A DNA stretch of 8,153 bases, taken from assembly GCA_030837265.1 (NCBI GenBank), contig JAUPKV010000571.1, forward strand, positions 1 to 8,153. The letters run 5' to 3'. Positions 1 through 4,972 of the stretch are shown here, one piece after another. Each line of letters starts with the position of its first letter. Position 1 is the first letter of the stretch. A program made the position numbers and the translations under genes. The notes below the pieces were generated by a model, which saw only the letters and a list, made by a program, of their open reading frames with translations, was not told where the DNA came from and did not search any database. This DNA is from Methanobacteriota archaeon. GTDB taxonomy: Archaea; Halobacteriota; Methanosarcinia; Methanosarcinales; Methanosarcinaceae.

Positions 1-2
1 AT

Positions 3-1436
3 ATACCTGAACTCACCTGGATGATGTTTTTAAGAATTCTTGATGAAAAGGAGGAAGAAGAGGAGCAAACTTATTCCATATTCGGGAAAACGTTTGTTCC
101 TTCGCTTGAAAAACCTTACAGGTGGAGAGATTGGGGAAGCCCGAAGGGTCAGAAGAGGATTGAACTGCAAAAAGGGAATATGGATGATTTCCTGAATTTT
201 GTGAATGAGGATTTAATTCCTTACCTGAAGTCTTTTGAAAGCAAGCCAGATTCAAATGTCAGGCAGAAGATCATTTCTCAAATATTCAGGAATCTGAGCC
301 AGACGAAGCTTGCAAGTGAAAAAAACCTGCTCGACGTGCTTGATAAAATCGATAACCTGAGTACCGAAAATATCGATGATACTCATCAGTTTCCGCTCTC
401 GCAGATTTATGAAGGGCTTCTGTTAAAGATGGGCGAGAGAAACAATGATGGTGGACAGTTTTTTACTCCGAGAGAAGTCATCAGGACAATGATCCGGGCG
501 GTTAAGCCGAAAATCAGCGGGCAAGGGGGAGAAATGAAAACCTTATATGATCCCTGCTGCGGAACAGGCGGGTTTCTGGCAGAGAATTACACTTATTTTT
601 TGAATCCTGAACTCTCTGGAACAAGGCTTACAAGTGAGATTGAGCATCTGAAACATGACGCTTTTTGGGGACTTGACAACAGCGACACTGCGTTTCCGAT
701 CGCTCTCGCAAATCTGGTATTGCACGGGATTGATTATCCGCATATCGGGCTTAAGAATACACTTTCCGGCAGGCCCACCTATATGGATCTTTTCGAAGGA
801 GCTCCGCAGAGGTTTGATTATGTATTTACGAATCCTCCATTCGGCGGGAAGGAAGGGGAAGATGCGAAGGTTAATTTCATTTATCAGACAGGAAATACCC
901 AGATTCTCTTCATACAGCATATAATTGACCACCTGAAAGAGGGCGGTACCTGTTCGATGGTCATTGATGAAGGCGTACTCTTCAGGACAAACGAACTGGC
1001 TTTTGTGCAGACAAAAAAGAAATTGCTGGAAGAGTGTAATCTCTGGTGTGTCCTGAGCTTGCCACAGAATGTTTTTCTGAATGCAGGAGCTGGTGTTAAG
1101 ACAAATCTTCTCTTCTTCACTAAAGGGAAACCTACGAAAAGAATATGGTACTATGATATGTCAGGCATCAAAGTGCTGAAAAAGAGCCCACTGACACTTG
1201 ATAAGTTTGATGATTTCCTGAATCGGCTGCACTCAGAAAACGAAGAGGATAAAATAAGTGAGAAGAGCTGGTTTTTAGGAATTGAAGAGGTCAAAAAGAA
1301 AAATTACGATATCAAGGCTGTAAATCCAAACATTGAAGAAAAGGAGATTCCAAAACCTGAGGAGCTTATCAGGATTATTGAAGAAGCTCAAATCAAGATC
1401 AATGAAGGGCTGAAAAAACTAAAGGAGATTTCTTAA
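3..1436 (+). CDS. hsdM: Type I restriction-modification DNA methyltransferase subunit M (5'-truncated by window edge)
   Basis: N6-adenine DNA methyltransferase subunit of a type I restriction-modification system; with an HsdS specificity subunit it would methylate adenine in the target site using S-adenosylmethionine. Counting from the ATG at 21, residues 147-150 are FFTP (typical at the start of the HsdM catalytic domain), 177-185 are DPCCGTGGF (SAM-binding motif I) and 271-276 are NPPFGG (catalytic motif IV, N/D-P-P-F/Y). The C-terminal ~45 residues are charged and helical, as in the HsdS-contacting tail. The frame stays open upstream of ATG 21, reading IPELTW before MMFLRILDEKE. This matches the usual HsdM N-terminal helix (LTWxxFLKxLDD), so the true start lies left of the window and perhaps a few dozen residues are missing. 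The gene ends with TAA and a T-rich tract. No hsdS or hsdR follows; partners, if any, lie upstream. Confidence 0.93.
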   Translation: MPELTWMMFLRILDEKEEEEEQTYSIFGKTFVPSLEKPYRWRDWGSPKGQKRIELQKGNMDDFLNFVNEDLIPYLKSFESKPDSNVRQKIISQIFRNLSQTKLASEKNLLDVLDKIDNLSTENIDDTHQFPLSQIYEGLLLKMGERNNDGGQFFTPREVIRTMIRAVKPKISGQGGEMKTLYDPCCGTGGFLAENYTYFLNPELSGTRLTSEIEHLKHDAFWGLDNSDTAFPIALANLVLHGIDYPHIGLKNTLSGRPTYMDLFEGAPQRFDYVFTNPPFGGKEGEDAKVNFIYQTGNTQILFIQHIIDHLKEGGTCSMVIDEGVLFRTNELAFVQTKKKLLEECNLWCVLSLPQNVFLNAGAGVKTNLLFFTKGKPTKRIWYYDMSGIKVLKKSPLTLDKFDDFLNRLHSENEEDKISEKSWFLGIEEVKKKNYDIKAVNPNIEEKEIPKPEELIRIIEEAQIKINEGLKKLKEIS

Positions 1437-1465
1437 AATTCGGAAAATATGCCTTCTGCCAGTAA

Positions 1466-1483
1466 TTTTCTTTTTTCTTTTCT
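1466..1483 (+). terminator. T-rich terminator after hsdM
   Basis: A pyrimidine tract with T4, T6, T3 and T4 runs begins 30 bases after the hsdM stop codon. Archaeal RNA polymerase terminates at oligo-T runs without needing a stem-loop, so this is a reasonable end for the hsdM transcript. Position and composition are seen; the function is inferred. Confidence 0.45.
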
Positions 1484-1521
1484 CTGTAGTTTATTATTAT
1501 TTTTCATTTTATCTTAAATAA

Positions 1522-1655
1522 GGAAAGGCCGTTCGCAAGCGAACGGAACAAGAACGGTATAAGATGCTATTACGGTTAATGGGGGAAAAAATGCCTCAAA
1601 ACGTTGAAATGTTTCAACGTACAGTTTTTTCCGCGTCTATCGCGTTTTCCGCAGT
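1522..1655 (+). repeat. R1: first copy of a ~135-bp structured intergenic repeat
   Basis: This copy matches R2 (3538-3673) at roughly four-fifths of positions by eye, and best over its first ~65 bases. In order it has a perfect hairpin CCGTTCGC-AA-GCGAACGG (1529-1546), a nearly invariant block around GATGCTATTACGGTTAA (1563-1579) followed by a G5 run, a second perfect inverted repeat ACGTTGAAA-TG-TTTCAACGT (1601-1620), a T6 run (1625-1630), and CCGCG-type words. TTAAAT lies just before both copies. It could be a small RNA gene ending in a hairpin plus T-run, a leader element or a dispersed non-autonomous repeat. It lies about 170 bases upstream of the gene at 1827. The family is not recognised. 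Confidence 0.75.
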
Positions 1656-1826
1656 TTATAGGGTTTATAGAGAGTGATCCACATTGTTCCTCCCTTAATT
1701 TAAATTCAAATTTTATCTATGACATACTTTTTAATCGATGTACTAGAAATTCTAGAAAACAGGGAACTCCAAAAAACGACGCAAAACCATAAAAATCGGA
1801 AAAACTAATATATTTTAGGGCTGGCC

Positions 1827-2243
1827 ATGAAGACGATAAACGAAGCTTTCCGGGAATTTTTAAAGGAAAAGAAAGAAGACCTGAGTCCCAGAACTTATAA
1901 CGACTATAGAAATTTAATCTCAATTTTTGAGGAGTATCTGGACGAATGTGCTTCTGACGACCTGTATGAAGAGGATAAGGAGCTCTATAAAGAGAAGCAG
2001 AAGAACGAGCACAAAAAATACTGCCAGATTTTTGACCTTGCGTACATTGTACCTTTGGATATTGAATATCTTCTCGAAGATTGTCTGATTAATGATGTTA
2101 GAGCGAGTGCAACTTTCGTTGAGACTTCAAGGCGATTTTTCCGAAAATTCCTGCCCTGGGCTTATGAAAAAGGTTACCTTGATTATGAGAATTATAATGA
2201 ACTTGTTGAGGTTGTAGGAGGTATCAGGAAAAAGAGTAAATAG
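1827..2243 (+). CDS. Uncharacterised protein A with recombinase core-binding-like N-terminal domain (ends at in-frame TAG)
   Basis: 138 codons from ATG 1827 (AGGG 6 bases upstream) to TAG 2241. The function is unknown. The sequence is paralogous to the gene at 2658: both have LSP-R/K-TY-x2-Y near the N-terminus, then an F-E-x-YL helix, a KYC-x-IF block and a W-x-x-EK-x-Y-I/L segment. The pattern LSPRTYNDY...FEEYLDE plus FFRKFLPWAYEKGYL resembles the SAM-like core-binding domain of tyrosine recombinases and phage integrases, but no catalytic R-H-R-Y domain follows. The protein is acidic and helical, with no signal peptide or membrane segment. The TAG removes the C-terminal third that the paralogue keeps, and that third is still encoded in the same frame downstream (next entry). 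The product is therefore a truncated protein, an amber read-through protein, or nothing functional. Confidence 0.7.
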   Translation: MKTINEAFREFLKEKKEDLSPRTYNDYRNLISIFEEYLDECASDDLYEEDKELYKEKQKNEHKKYCQIFDLAYIVPLDIEYLLEDCLINDVRASATFVETSRRFFRKFLPWAYEKGYLDYENYNELVEVVGGIRKKSK

Positions 2244-2542
2244 ACTGCTTCTCAGGTTAAGGAATTTAGCAGGGCACTCTGCGATTATGTAGATTCTCAT
2301 CCTGCCAAAGAAAGTCCGGACTGGAAAGAGGGAGATTTCGAGATAACGAGGATCGAGCCAGGGAAATTATGGGTAGAGGATTACCTCGATCCTCAAATAG
2401 AAATTGGGCCGGTTAAGGTTTCGGAAGAGGTAAGTTCGCTGGCAAAGGAAGTATATGGTACATTAATTCTGGAATAGTAAAGGTGGGAGACTTCTGGCAA
2501 ATAACGTATGTAGAAAAGATCTCTTCCCGCTGCCCTTATTGA
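2244..2542 (+). pseudogene. C-terminal continuation of gene A beyond TAG, with an apparent -1 frameshift
   Basis: Reading on in the gene A frame after TAG 2241 gives 77 sense codons to TAG 2475, which is followed at once by TAA 2478. This stretch is clearly homologous to gene B. ITRIEPGKLWVEDYLD (about 2343-2390) matches B's ITKVKPGKLWFESYQD, and EIGPVKVSEEVSS matches EVGPIIVSEDISS. Near 2471 the homology moves to the -1 frame: from GGA 2471 it reads GIVKVGDFWQI, like B's LLAKAGNTWRI, and ends at TGA 2540. Gene A therefore carries two lesions relative to B, an amber codon and a one-base frame change. It is either a decaying pseudogene or, less probably, a gene using UAG decoding as pyrrolysine with a slightly shortened C-terminus. 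Confidence 0.7.
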
Positions 2543-2657
2543 AATATCCGGGGATTTTGGAACAATTTAACACTGTTGTAGGAATTTTAGGCCCAAAGGA
2601 AAGTGAAAAGGGGACGAGATCATTAAAACAGAACAGGTCAAGCCAATTAAGGAAATT

Positions 2658-3323
2658 TTGTGGGAATTTCTGGACGAACAACAAGCTCGTCTGAGCCCAA
2701 AAACGTATTCGGGGTATGAAGAGGCAATTTGTTATTTTGAAAAATACCTTAACGGTTGGGCTCACAAATATTTGAATGAGAAAGATAAAATTCGCCTGAA
2801 TGAGCTTTACGCAAGAGAGGGAAGGAAATACTGTGAAATTTTCGGCCCTGAATACATCAGGGCTTTTGAAATTAAGGATTTTCTTGGTCATTTCATGATC
2901 AGGAATGTATTGGCCAGCAAGACTTCTCTTGAAACTGTGGGCAGAGTCATGCACAAACTGGTAAAGTGGATGCATGAGAAGAACTACATAAACTTTGACG
3001 ATTATGAGGCATTGAATTGGCTTGTCAGGAGGCTAAAAGTTGATATGCCAGTGGCTGAGGAAGTTTCTGATTTGCTGTGCCTTTACGCTCTTACTCATCC
3101 AGTTGAAGACTATTCCAAAACTCTGGATGATTTTTTTATTATCACTAAGGTTAAACCCGGAAAACTCTGGTTTGAGAGCTACCAGGATGGGGAAGAAGTT
3201 GGACCTATTATTGTTTCCGAGGATATCAGTTCAAAGTGTAAGGAGGGCTGGACTATCTGCCTTCTGCTTGCCAAAGCAGGAAATACCTGGAGGATTCTGG
3301 AAAGTGGGAACATGTATCCTTAG
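2658..3323 (+). CDS. Uncharacterised protein B, paralogue of gene A, full length
   Basis: 221 residues if started at TTG 2658; the stop is TAG 3321. Function unknown. Residues ~1-125 form a helical domain (RLSPKTYSGY at 11-20, FEKYL at 27-31, KYCEIF at 57-62, KWMHEKNYI at 103-111) that resembles the SAM-like core-binding domain of tyrosine recombinases. Residues ~155-221 form a small, probably beta-rich domain with KPGKLWF (166-172), EVGPIIVSEDIS (180-191) and a tail ending WRILESGNMYP. There is no catalytic domain, membrane helix or signal peptide. The start is uncertain: the frame is open back to TGA 2604, with no ATG or GTG. Homology to gene A's MKT start falls on ATT-AAA-ACA at 2622, where GGGGA (2610-2614) is well spaced, while TTG 2658 has AAGGA just upstream. 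Protein-level conservation between A and B suggests the family has been under selection. Confidence 0.8.
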   Translation: MWEFLDEQQARLSPKTYSGYEEAICYFEKYLNGWAHKYLNEKDKIRLNELYAREGRKYCEIFGPEYIRAFEIKDFLGHFMIRNVLASKTSLETVGRVMHKLVKWMHEKNYINFDDYEALNWLVRRLKVDMPVAEEVSDLLCLYALTHPVEDYSKTLDDFFIITKVKPGKLWFESYQDGEEVGPIIVSEDISSKCKEGWTICLLLAKAGNTWRILESGNMYP

Positions 3324-3447
3324 TACCCGCGACGAAATAACTTAAGTACATTTTTACACTGTGCTTTATTTTTTCACTAGCGGTTCAATCGATATGTTTC
3401 CACTATTAAATATGCTACTTAGGTTATTTCGTTACAACTCCTTAGTA
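3317..3447. mobile_element. MITE-like element (~113 bp) with 9-bp target-site duplication
   Basis: A 17-base inverted repeat (ACGAAATAACTTAAGTA at 3332-3348; TACTTAGGTTATTTCGT at 3416-3432) pairs at 16 of 17 positions, the other being a possible G-T pair. Its arms enclose 67 AT-rich bases. Six bases outside each arm lies the same 9-mer, TCCTTAGTA (3317-3325 and 3439-3447), so the arrangement is symmetric. This is the architecture of a miniature inverted-repeat transposable element with a 9-bp target duplication. It holds no ORF of note. The left 9-mer contains the stop codon of the gene at 2658, so insertion occurred exactly at the gene end and left the coding sequence intact. A T6 run inside it (3369-3374) may terminate that gene's transcript. 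The IS family is not recognised. Confidence 0.65.
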
Positions 3448-3537
3448 GATATTTGGTTGAAATGTTTCTTTTTTAGAAGAATATCGTACCCTAAACATAA
3501 TCCATCTTTTACTTTTCTCATTTTTGTTTAAATCCGG

Positions 3538-3673
3538 GGAAAGGCCGTTCGCAGGCGAACGGGACAAGAACGATAAAGATGCTATTACGGTTAACGGGGG
3601 AACAAAGACCTCAAAACATTGAAAAATTTCAGAGGACAGTTTTTCCGCGTTTTCCGCGCCTTCTGCGGCTTAT
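3538..3673 (+). repeat. R2: second copy of the ~135-bp structured repeat
   Basis: This is a direct repeat of R1. The hairpin CCGTTCGC-AG-GCGAACGG (3545-3562) differs from R1 only in its two-base loop. The GATGCTATTACGGTTAA block (3578-3594) is identical. The second inverted repeat is reduced to TGAAA-AA-TTTCA (3619-3630), and a T5 run follows at 3640-3644. R2 is about 155 bases upstream of the MarR-type gene, similar to the spacing of R1 from the gene at 1827. Conservation of the stem and central block while the flanks drift suggests selection on RNA or DNA structure. Confidence 0.75.
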
Positions 3674-3681
3674 TTTAAGAG

Positions 3682-3702
3682 TATATATATTTAAAAATAT
3701 TT
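3682..3702 (+). promoter_or_regulatory. Candidate TATA region for the MarR-type gene
   Basis: A 21-base pure A/T run with alternating TATATATA followed by TTTAAAAATATTTA lies ~130 bases upstream of ATG 3828. An archaeal TATA box here would place the transcript start near 3710-3730, leaving a leader of about 100 bases. A second weaker candidate, ATTAAATA (3738-3745), would place the start on the palindrome at 3765-3781. Composition is seen; promoter use is inferred. Confidence 0.4.
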
Positions 3703-3764
3703 ACACAATTGTCTTAACTGATTATGAGCCGTGAGAATTAAATAGGATAAGAGATATTGTTGAT

Positions 3765-3781
3765 TTATCAATTGTTGATAA
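3765..3781. promoter_or_regulatory. Palindromic candidate operator upstream of the MarR gene
   Basis: TTATCAA-TTG-TTGATAA is a perfect 7-bp inverted repeat with a 3-base centre, in the 14-18 bp size range of MarR operators. The half-site context ATTGTTGAT also occurs 15 bases earlier (3756-3764 and 3771-3779). Two further dyads follow: GTAAT...ATTAC (3791-3808) and CTCTAA-A-TTAGAG (3812-3824), the last ending 3 bases before the start codon. Autoregulation by the MarR-family product is the simplest inference. Confidence 0.5.
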
Positions 3782-3827
3782 TTCAATAATGTAATTTCGA
3801 ATTATTACAAACTCTAAATTAGAGAAG

Positions 3828-4334
3828 ATGCGAAAAATGGATGATGCCTTGCAGAAAAGAATTATTCTCCTATCGATGGAAAGAGATGCTCTTGATAATG
3901 TAATTTTTGATCAGACATTTCATAAAAAAATTGCTGGCAAGTTCAAGGAACTGAGCAAAAATCAGCCAATGGTTATCAAGATCATAGGTCTGGAAGGCGA
4001 AGTGATGCCCTCGACCATAGGGAAGTACACCGGAATGGAAAAAAGCAGTCTGACCAGGATGGTTGATGACCTTGAGAAAAAAGGTATTGTATACCGGAAA
4101 ACTGATCCTGATGACAGAAGAAAGGTGCTTATCTCCCTGACAGAAAAGGGGCTTGATTGTTATAATCGATTGAATGAGATCACGGCTGAGATAGCCGATG
4201 AAATTCTTAAATTTGTAGATGAGAACGACCTCGAGGAATTTGTTCAAAGCCTTGAGACGATGGTGAGAATTTTAAGAAAAATAAATAACAGTAGAGATGG
4301 AAATTTCGGTCTGAGTAACGGTCAGATGGATTAA
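3828..4334 (+). CDS. MarR-family winged-helix transcriptional regulator
   Basis: 168 residues, within the usual MarR range. The N-terminal helices (1-45) would form part of the dimer interface. The winged helix-turn-helix spans about 45-115: a first helix near NQPMVIKIIGLEG, a recognition helix in EKSSLTRMVDDLEKKGIV (71-88), and a wing carrying the family signature DPDDRRK (93-99) followed by V-L-I-S-L-T-E-K-G-L. The C-terminal helices (110-155) complete the dimer interface. MarR proteins usually repress their own operon and adjacent efflux or stress genes until a small ligand binds. Upstream palindromes offer plausible operators. The ATG at 3828 is adopted; ATG 3837 is an alternative, and neither has a strong ribosome binding site. 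The TrmB-like gene follows after 31 bases, and an ABC transporter lies further on, so control of that transporter is likely but unproven. Confidence 0.88.
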   Translation: MRKMDDALQKRIILLSMERDALDNVIFDQTFHKKIAGKFKELSKNQPMVIKIIGLEGEVMPSTIGKYTGMEKSSLTRMVDDLEKKGIVYRKTDPDDRRKVLISLTEKGLDCYNRLNEITAEIADEILKFVDENDLEEFVQSLETMVRILRKINNSRDGNFGLSNGQMD

Positions 4335-4352
4335 TTTTACGATGAGAGAGAA

Positions 4353-4358
4353 AGGAGG
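4353..4358 (+). promoter_or_regulatory. Strong ribosome binding site that fixes the TrmB-like start
   Basis: AGGAGG lies 7 bases before ATG 4366. The in-frame ATG at 4342 would place this site inside the coding sequence and has no comparable site of its own, so 4366 is the preferred start. Confidence 0.75.
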
Positions 4359-4365
4359 AAATAAA

Positions 4366-4725
4366 ATGCCTCAAAAGCTTATCGAAAACCTTCAGAAGCT
4401 GGGATTTACAGGCAATGAAGCTAAGATATACGCAACACTTGTCCTCCTAAAACAGGCGCGGGCTAGTGAGATTGCCGAAAATTCCGGGGTCCCGAGGGCT
4501 AAAATTTACAGAACCCTCAGGAAGATGGAGAAAAAAGGGTATGTAAGAATAATTGAAGGCGAACCAACTCTTTTTTGCTGTGTTCAGCCGGAAGAGCTTA
4601 TTTTCATGATAAAGACTGATTTTATGCTTTCTTTAAATGAGATTGCAGTTGAGCTCAATGCTTTGGACCCGGCGGTCAATAGTTTTTCCCATGTAACTCC
4701 TCAGAAAATAAAGGCCAGGTTCTGA
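4366..4725 (+). CDS. Short TrmB-type winged-helix transcriptional regulator
   Basis: 119 residues starting MPQKLIENLQ. Residues ~5-75 are a TrmB N-terminal winged helix: LGFTGNEAKIYATLV, then ASEIAENSGVPRAKIYRTLRKMEKKGYV with the recognition helix PRAKIYRTLRKMEKKG, then a wing ending near the CVQPEELI block. TrmB proteins are archaeal transcription factors that often sense sugars through a C-terminal effector domain and commonly run to 250 or more residues. This one stops about 45 residues after the DNA-binding domain, and no continuation is visible in any frame after TGA 4723. It is therefore a DNA-binding-domain-only form, perhaps a dimerising or ligand-independent regulator. It is close behind the MarR-family gene and probably shares its transcript. 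Control of the ABC transporter downstream is an inference from position. Confidence 0.83.
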   Translation: MPQKLIENLQKLGFTGNEAKIYATLVLLKQARASEIAENSGVPRAKIYRTLRKMEKKGYVRIIEGEPTLFCCVQPEELIFMIKTDFMLSLNEIAVELNALDPAVNSFSHVTPQKIKARF

Positions 4726-4792
4726 TAAATGAATTTTAAGAGATCTTTCTGCTTTGATTTTTAAATTTGATTTTCAGCTTTGATTTTCAGCT

Positions 4793-4837
4793 CTTTTTCA
4801 TCTTTTTCATCTTTTTCATCTTTTTCATCTTTTTCAT
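4793..4837. repeat. (CTTTTTCAT)x5 perfect 9-bp tandem repeat
   Basis: Five identical 9-base units lie in the 247-base spacer between the TrmB-like and ATPase genes. They sit in a longer pyrimidine-rich stretch (about 4744-4860) that also holds three TTTGATTTT words. Each unit supplies a T5 run, so on the + strand it forms a ladder of archaeal-type oligo-T terminators. Such arrays can change length by replication slippage. Confidence 0.9.
4793..4837 (+). terminator. Possible multi-T-run terminator after the regulator pair
   Basis: Five T5 runs at 9-base spacing begin 68 bases after the TrmB-like stop codon. Oligo-T runs are the main intrinsic termination signal in archaea, and a TATA-like box lies just downstream at 4874. 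The array therefore probably separates the regulator transcript from the transporter transcript. This role is inferred from known archaeal termination. Confidence 0.45.
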
Positions 4838-4873
4838 CTTTGAGGTTTTATTTTGAACTCAGGGACGAACTGT

Positions 4874-4881
4874 TTTATATA
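4874..4881 (+). promoter_or_regulatory. Candidate TATA box for the ABC transporter genes
   Basis: TTTATATA matches the archaeal TATA consensus and would place transcription start near 4900-4907, giving a ~70-base leader to ATG 4973. It lies downstream of the T-run ladder, as expected for an independent promoter. Confidence 0.5.
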
Positions 4882-4972
4882 TTTTCAGAGAATATTACTA
4901 ACCAAATAGATTTAGTGAGTTGGAAAAAGGAGCGGAAGCGGCTGGAAAATCCGGCTGTTATGGAGCCTTAGC

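Larger units (their letters stand above)
1437..1826. other. 390-base intergenic region holding a terminator, R1 and a short palindrome
   Basis: No convincing gene is present. The region contains the T-rich tract after hsdM, repeat R1 and an AT-rich stretch (1690-1740) that may hold the promoter of the next gene. It also has a perfect 13-base inverted repeat CTAGAA-A-TTCTAG at 1743-1755, about 70 bases before the start codon at 1827, which could be an operator. The 62-codon open frame at 1604-1792 is made of repeat and AT-rich sequence and has no credible start. Confidence 0.6.
3324..3827. other. 504-base intergenic region: MITE-like element, R2 and MarR gene control region
   Basis: No supported gene lies here. 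In order it contains the MITE-like insertion (to 3447), an AT-rich spacer, R2 (3538-3673), a long TATA-like AT tract (3682-3702) and the palindrome-rich leader of the MarR-family gene. Confidence 0.6.

Noticed and set aside
543..1120. Minus-strand and alternative-frame ORFs inside hsdM
   Set aside because: They overlap the conserved methyltransferase motifs and show no recognisable domain or translation signals.
1591..1677. Mini-ORF in R1 (ATG 1591 after GGGGG, starting MPQNVEMFQ)
   Set aside because: The ATG is absent from the equivalent position in R2 and the reading frame is not preserved, so the repeat is conserved as structure, not as a peptide.
2463..2975. 170-codon minus-strand frame across the start of gene B
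   Set aside because: It is antisense to the conserved paralogue sequence, with low-complexity hydrophobic content and no recognisable family.
3321..3380. Possible pyrrolysine read-through of the TAG ending gene B
   Set aside because: The codons after TAG 3321 lie inside the MITE-like insertion and reach another TAG at 3378; no homology continues, so this TAG is a real stop.
1529..3562. R1/R2 hairpins considered as CRISPR repeats
   Set aside because: There are only two copies 2 kb apart, with no regular spacers and no cas genes.
4780..4971. 63-codon open frame rich in SFS repeats before the ATPase gene
   Set aside because: It starts at a TTG without a ribosome binding site, its first third is the translated CTTTTTCAT tandem repeat, and it overlaps the probable TATA box of the ATPase gene.
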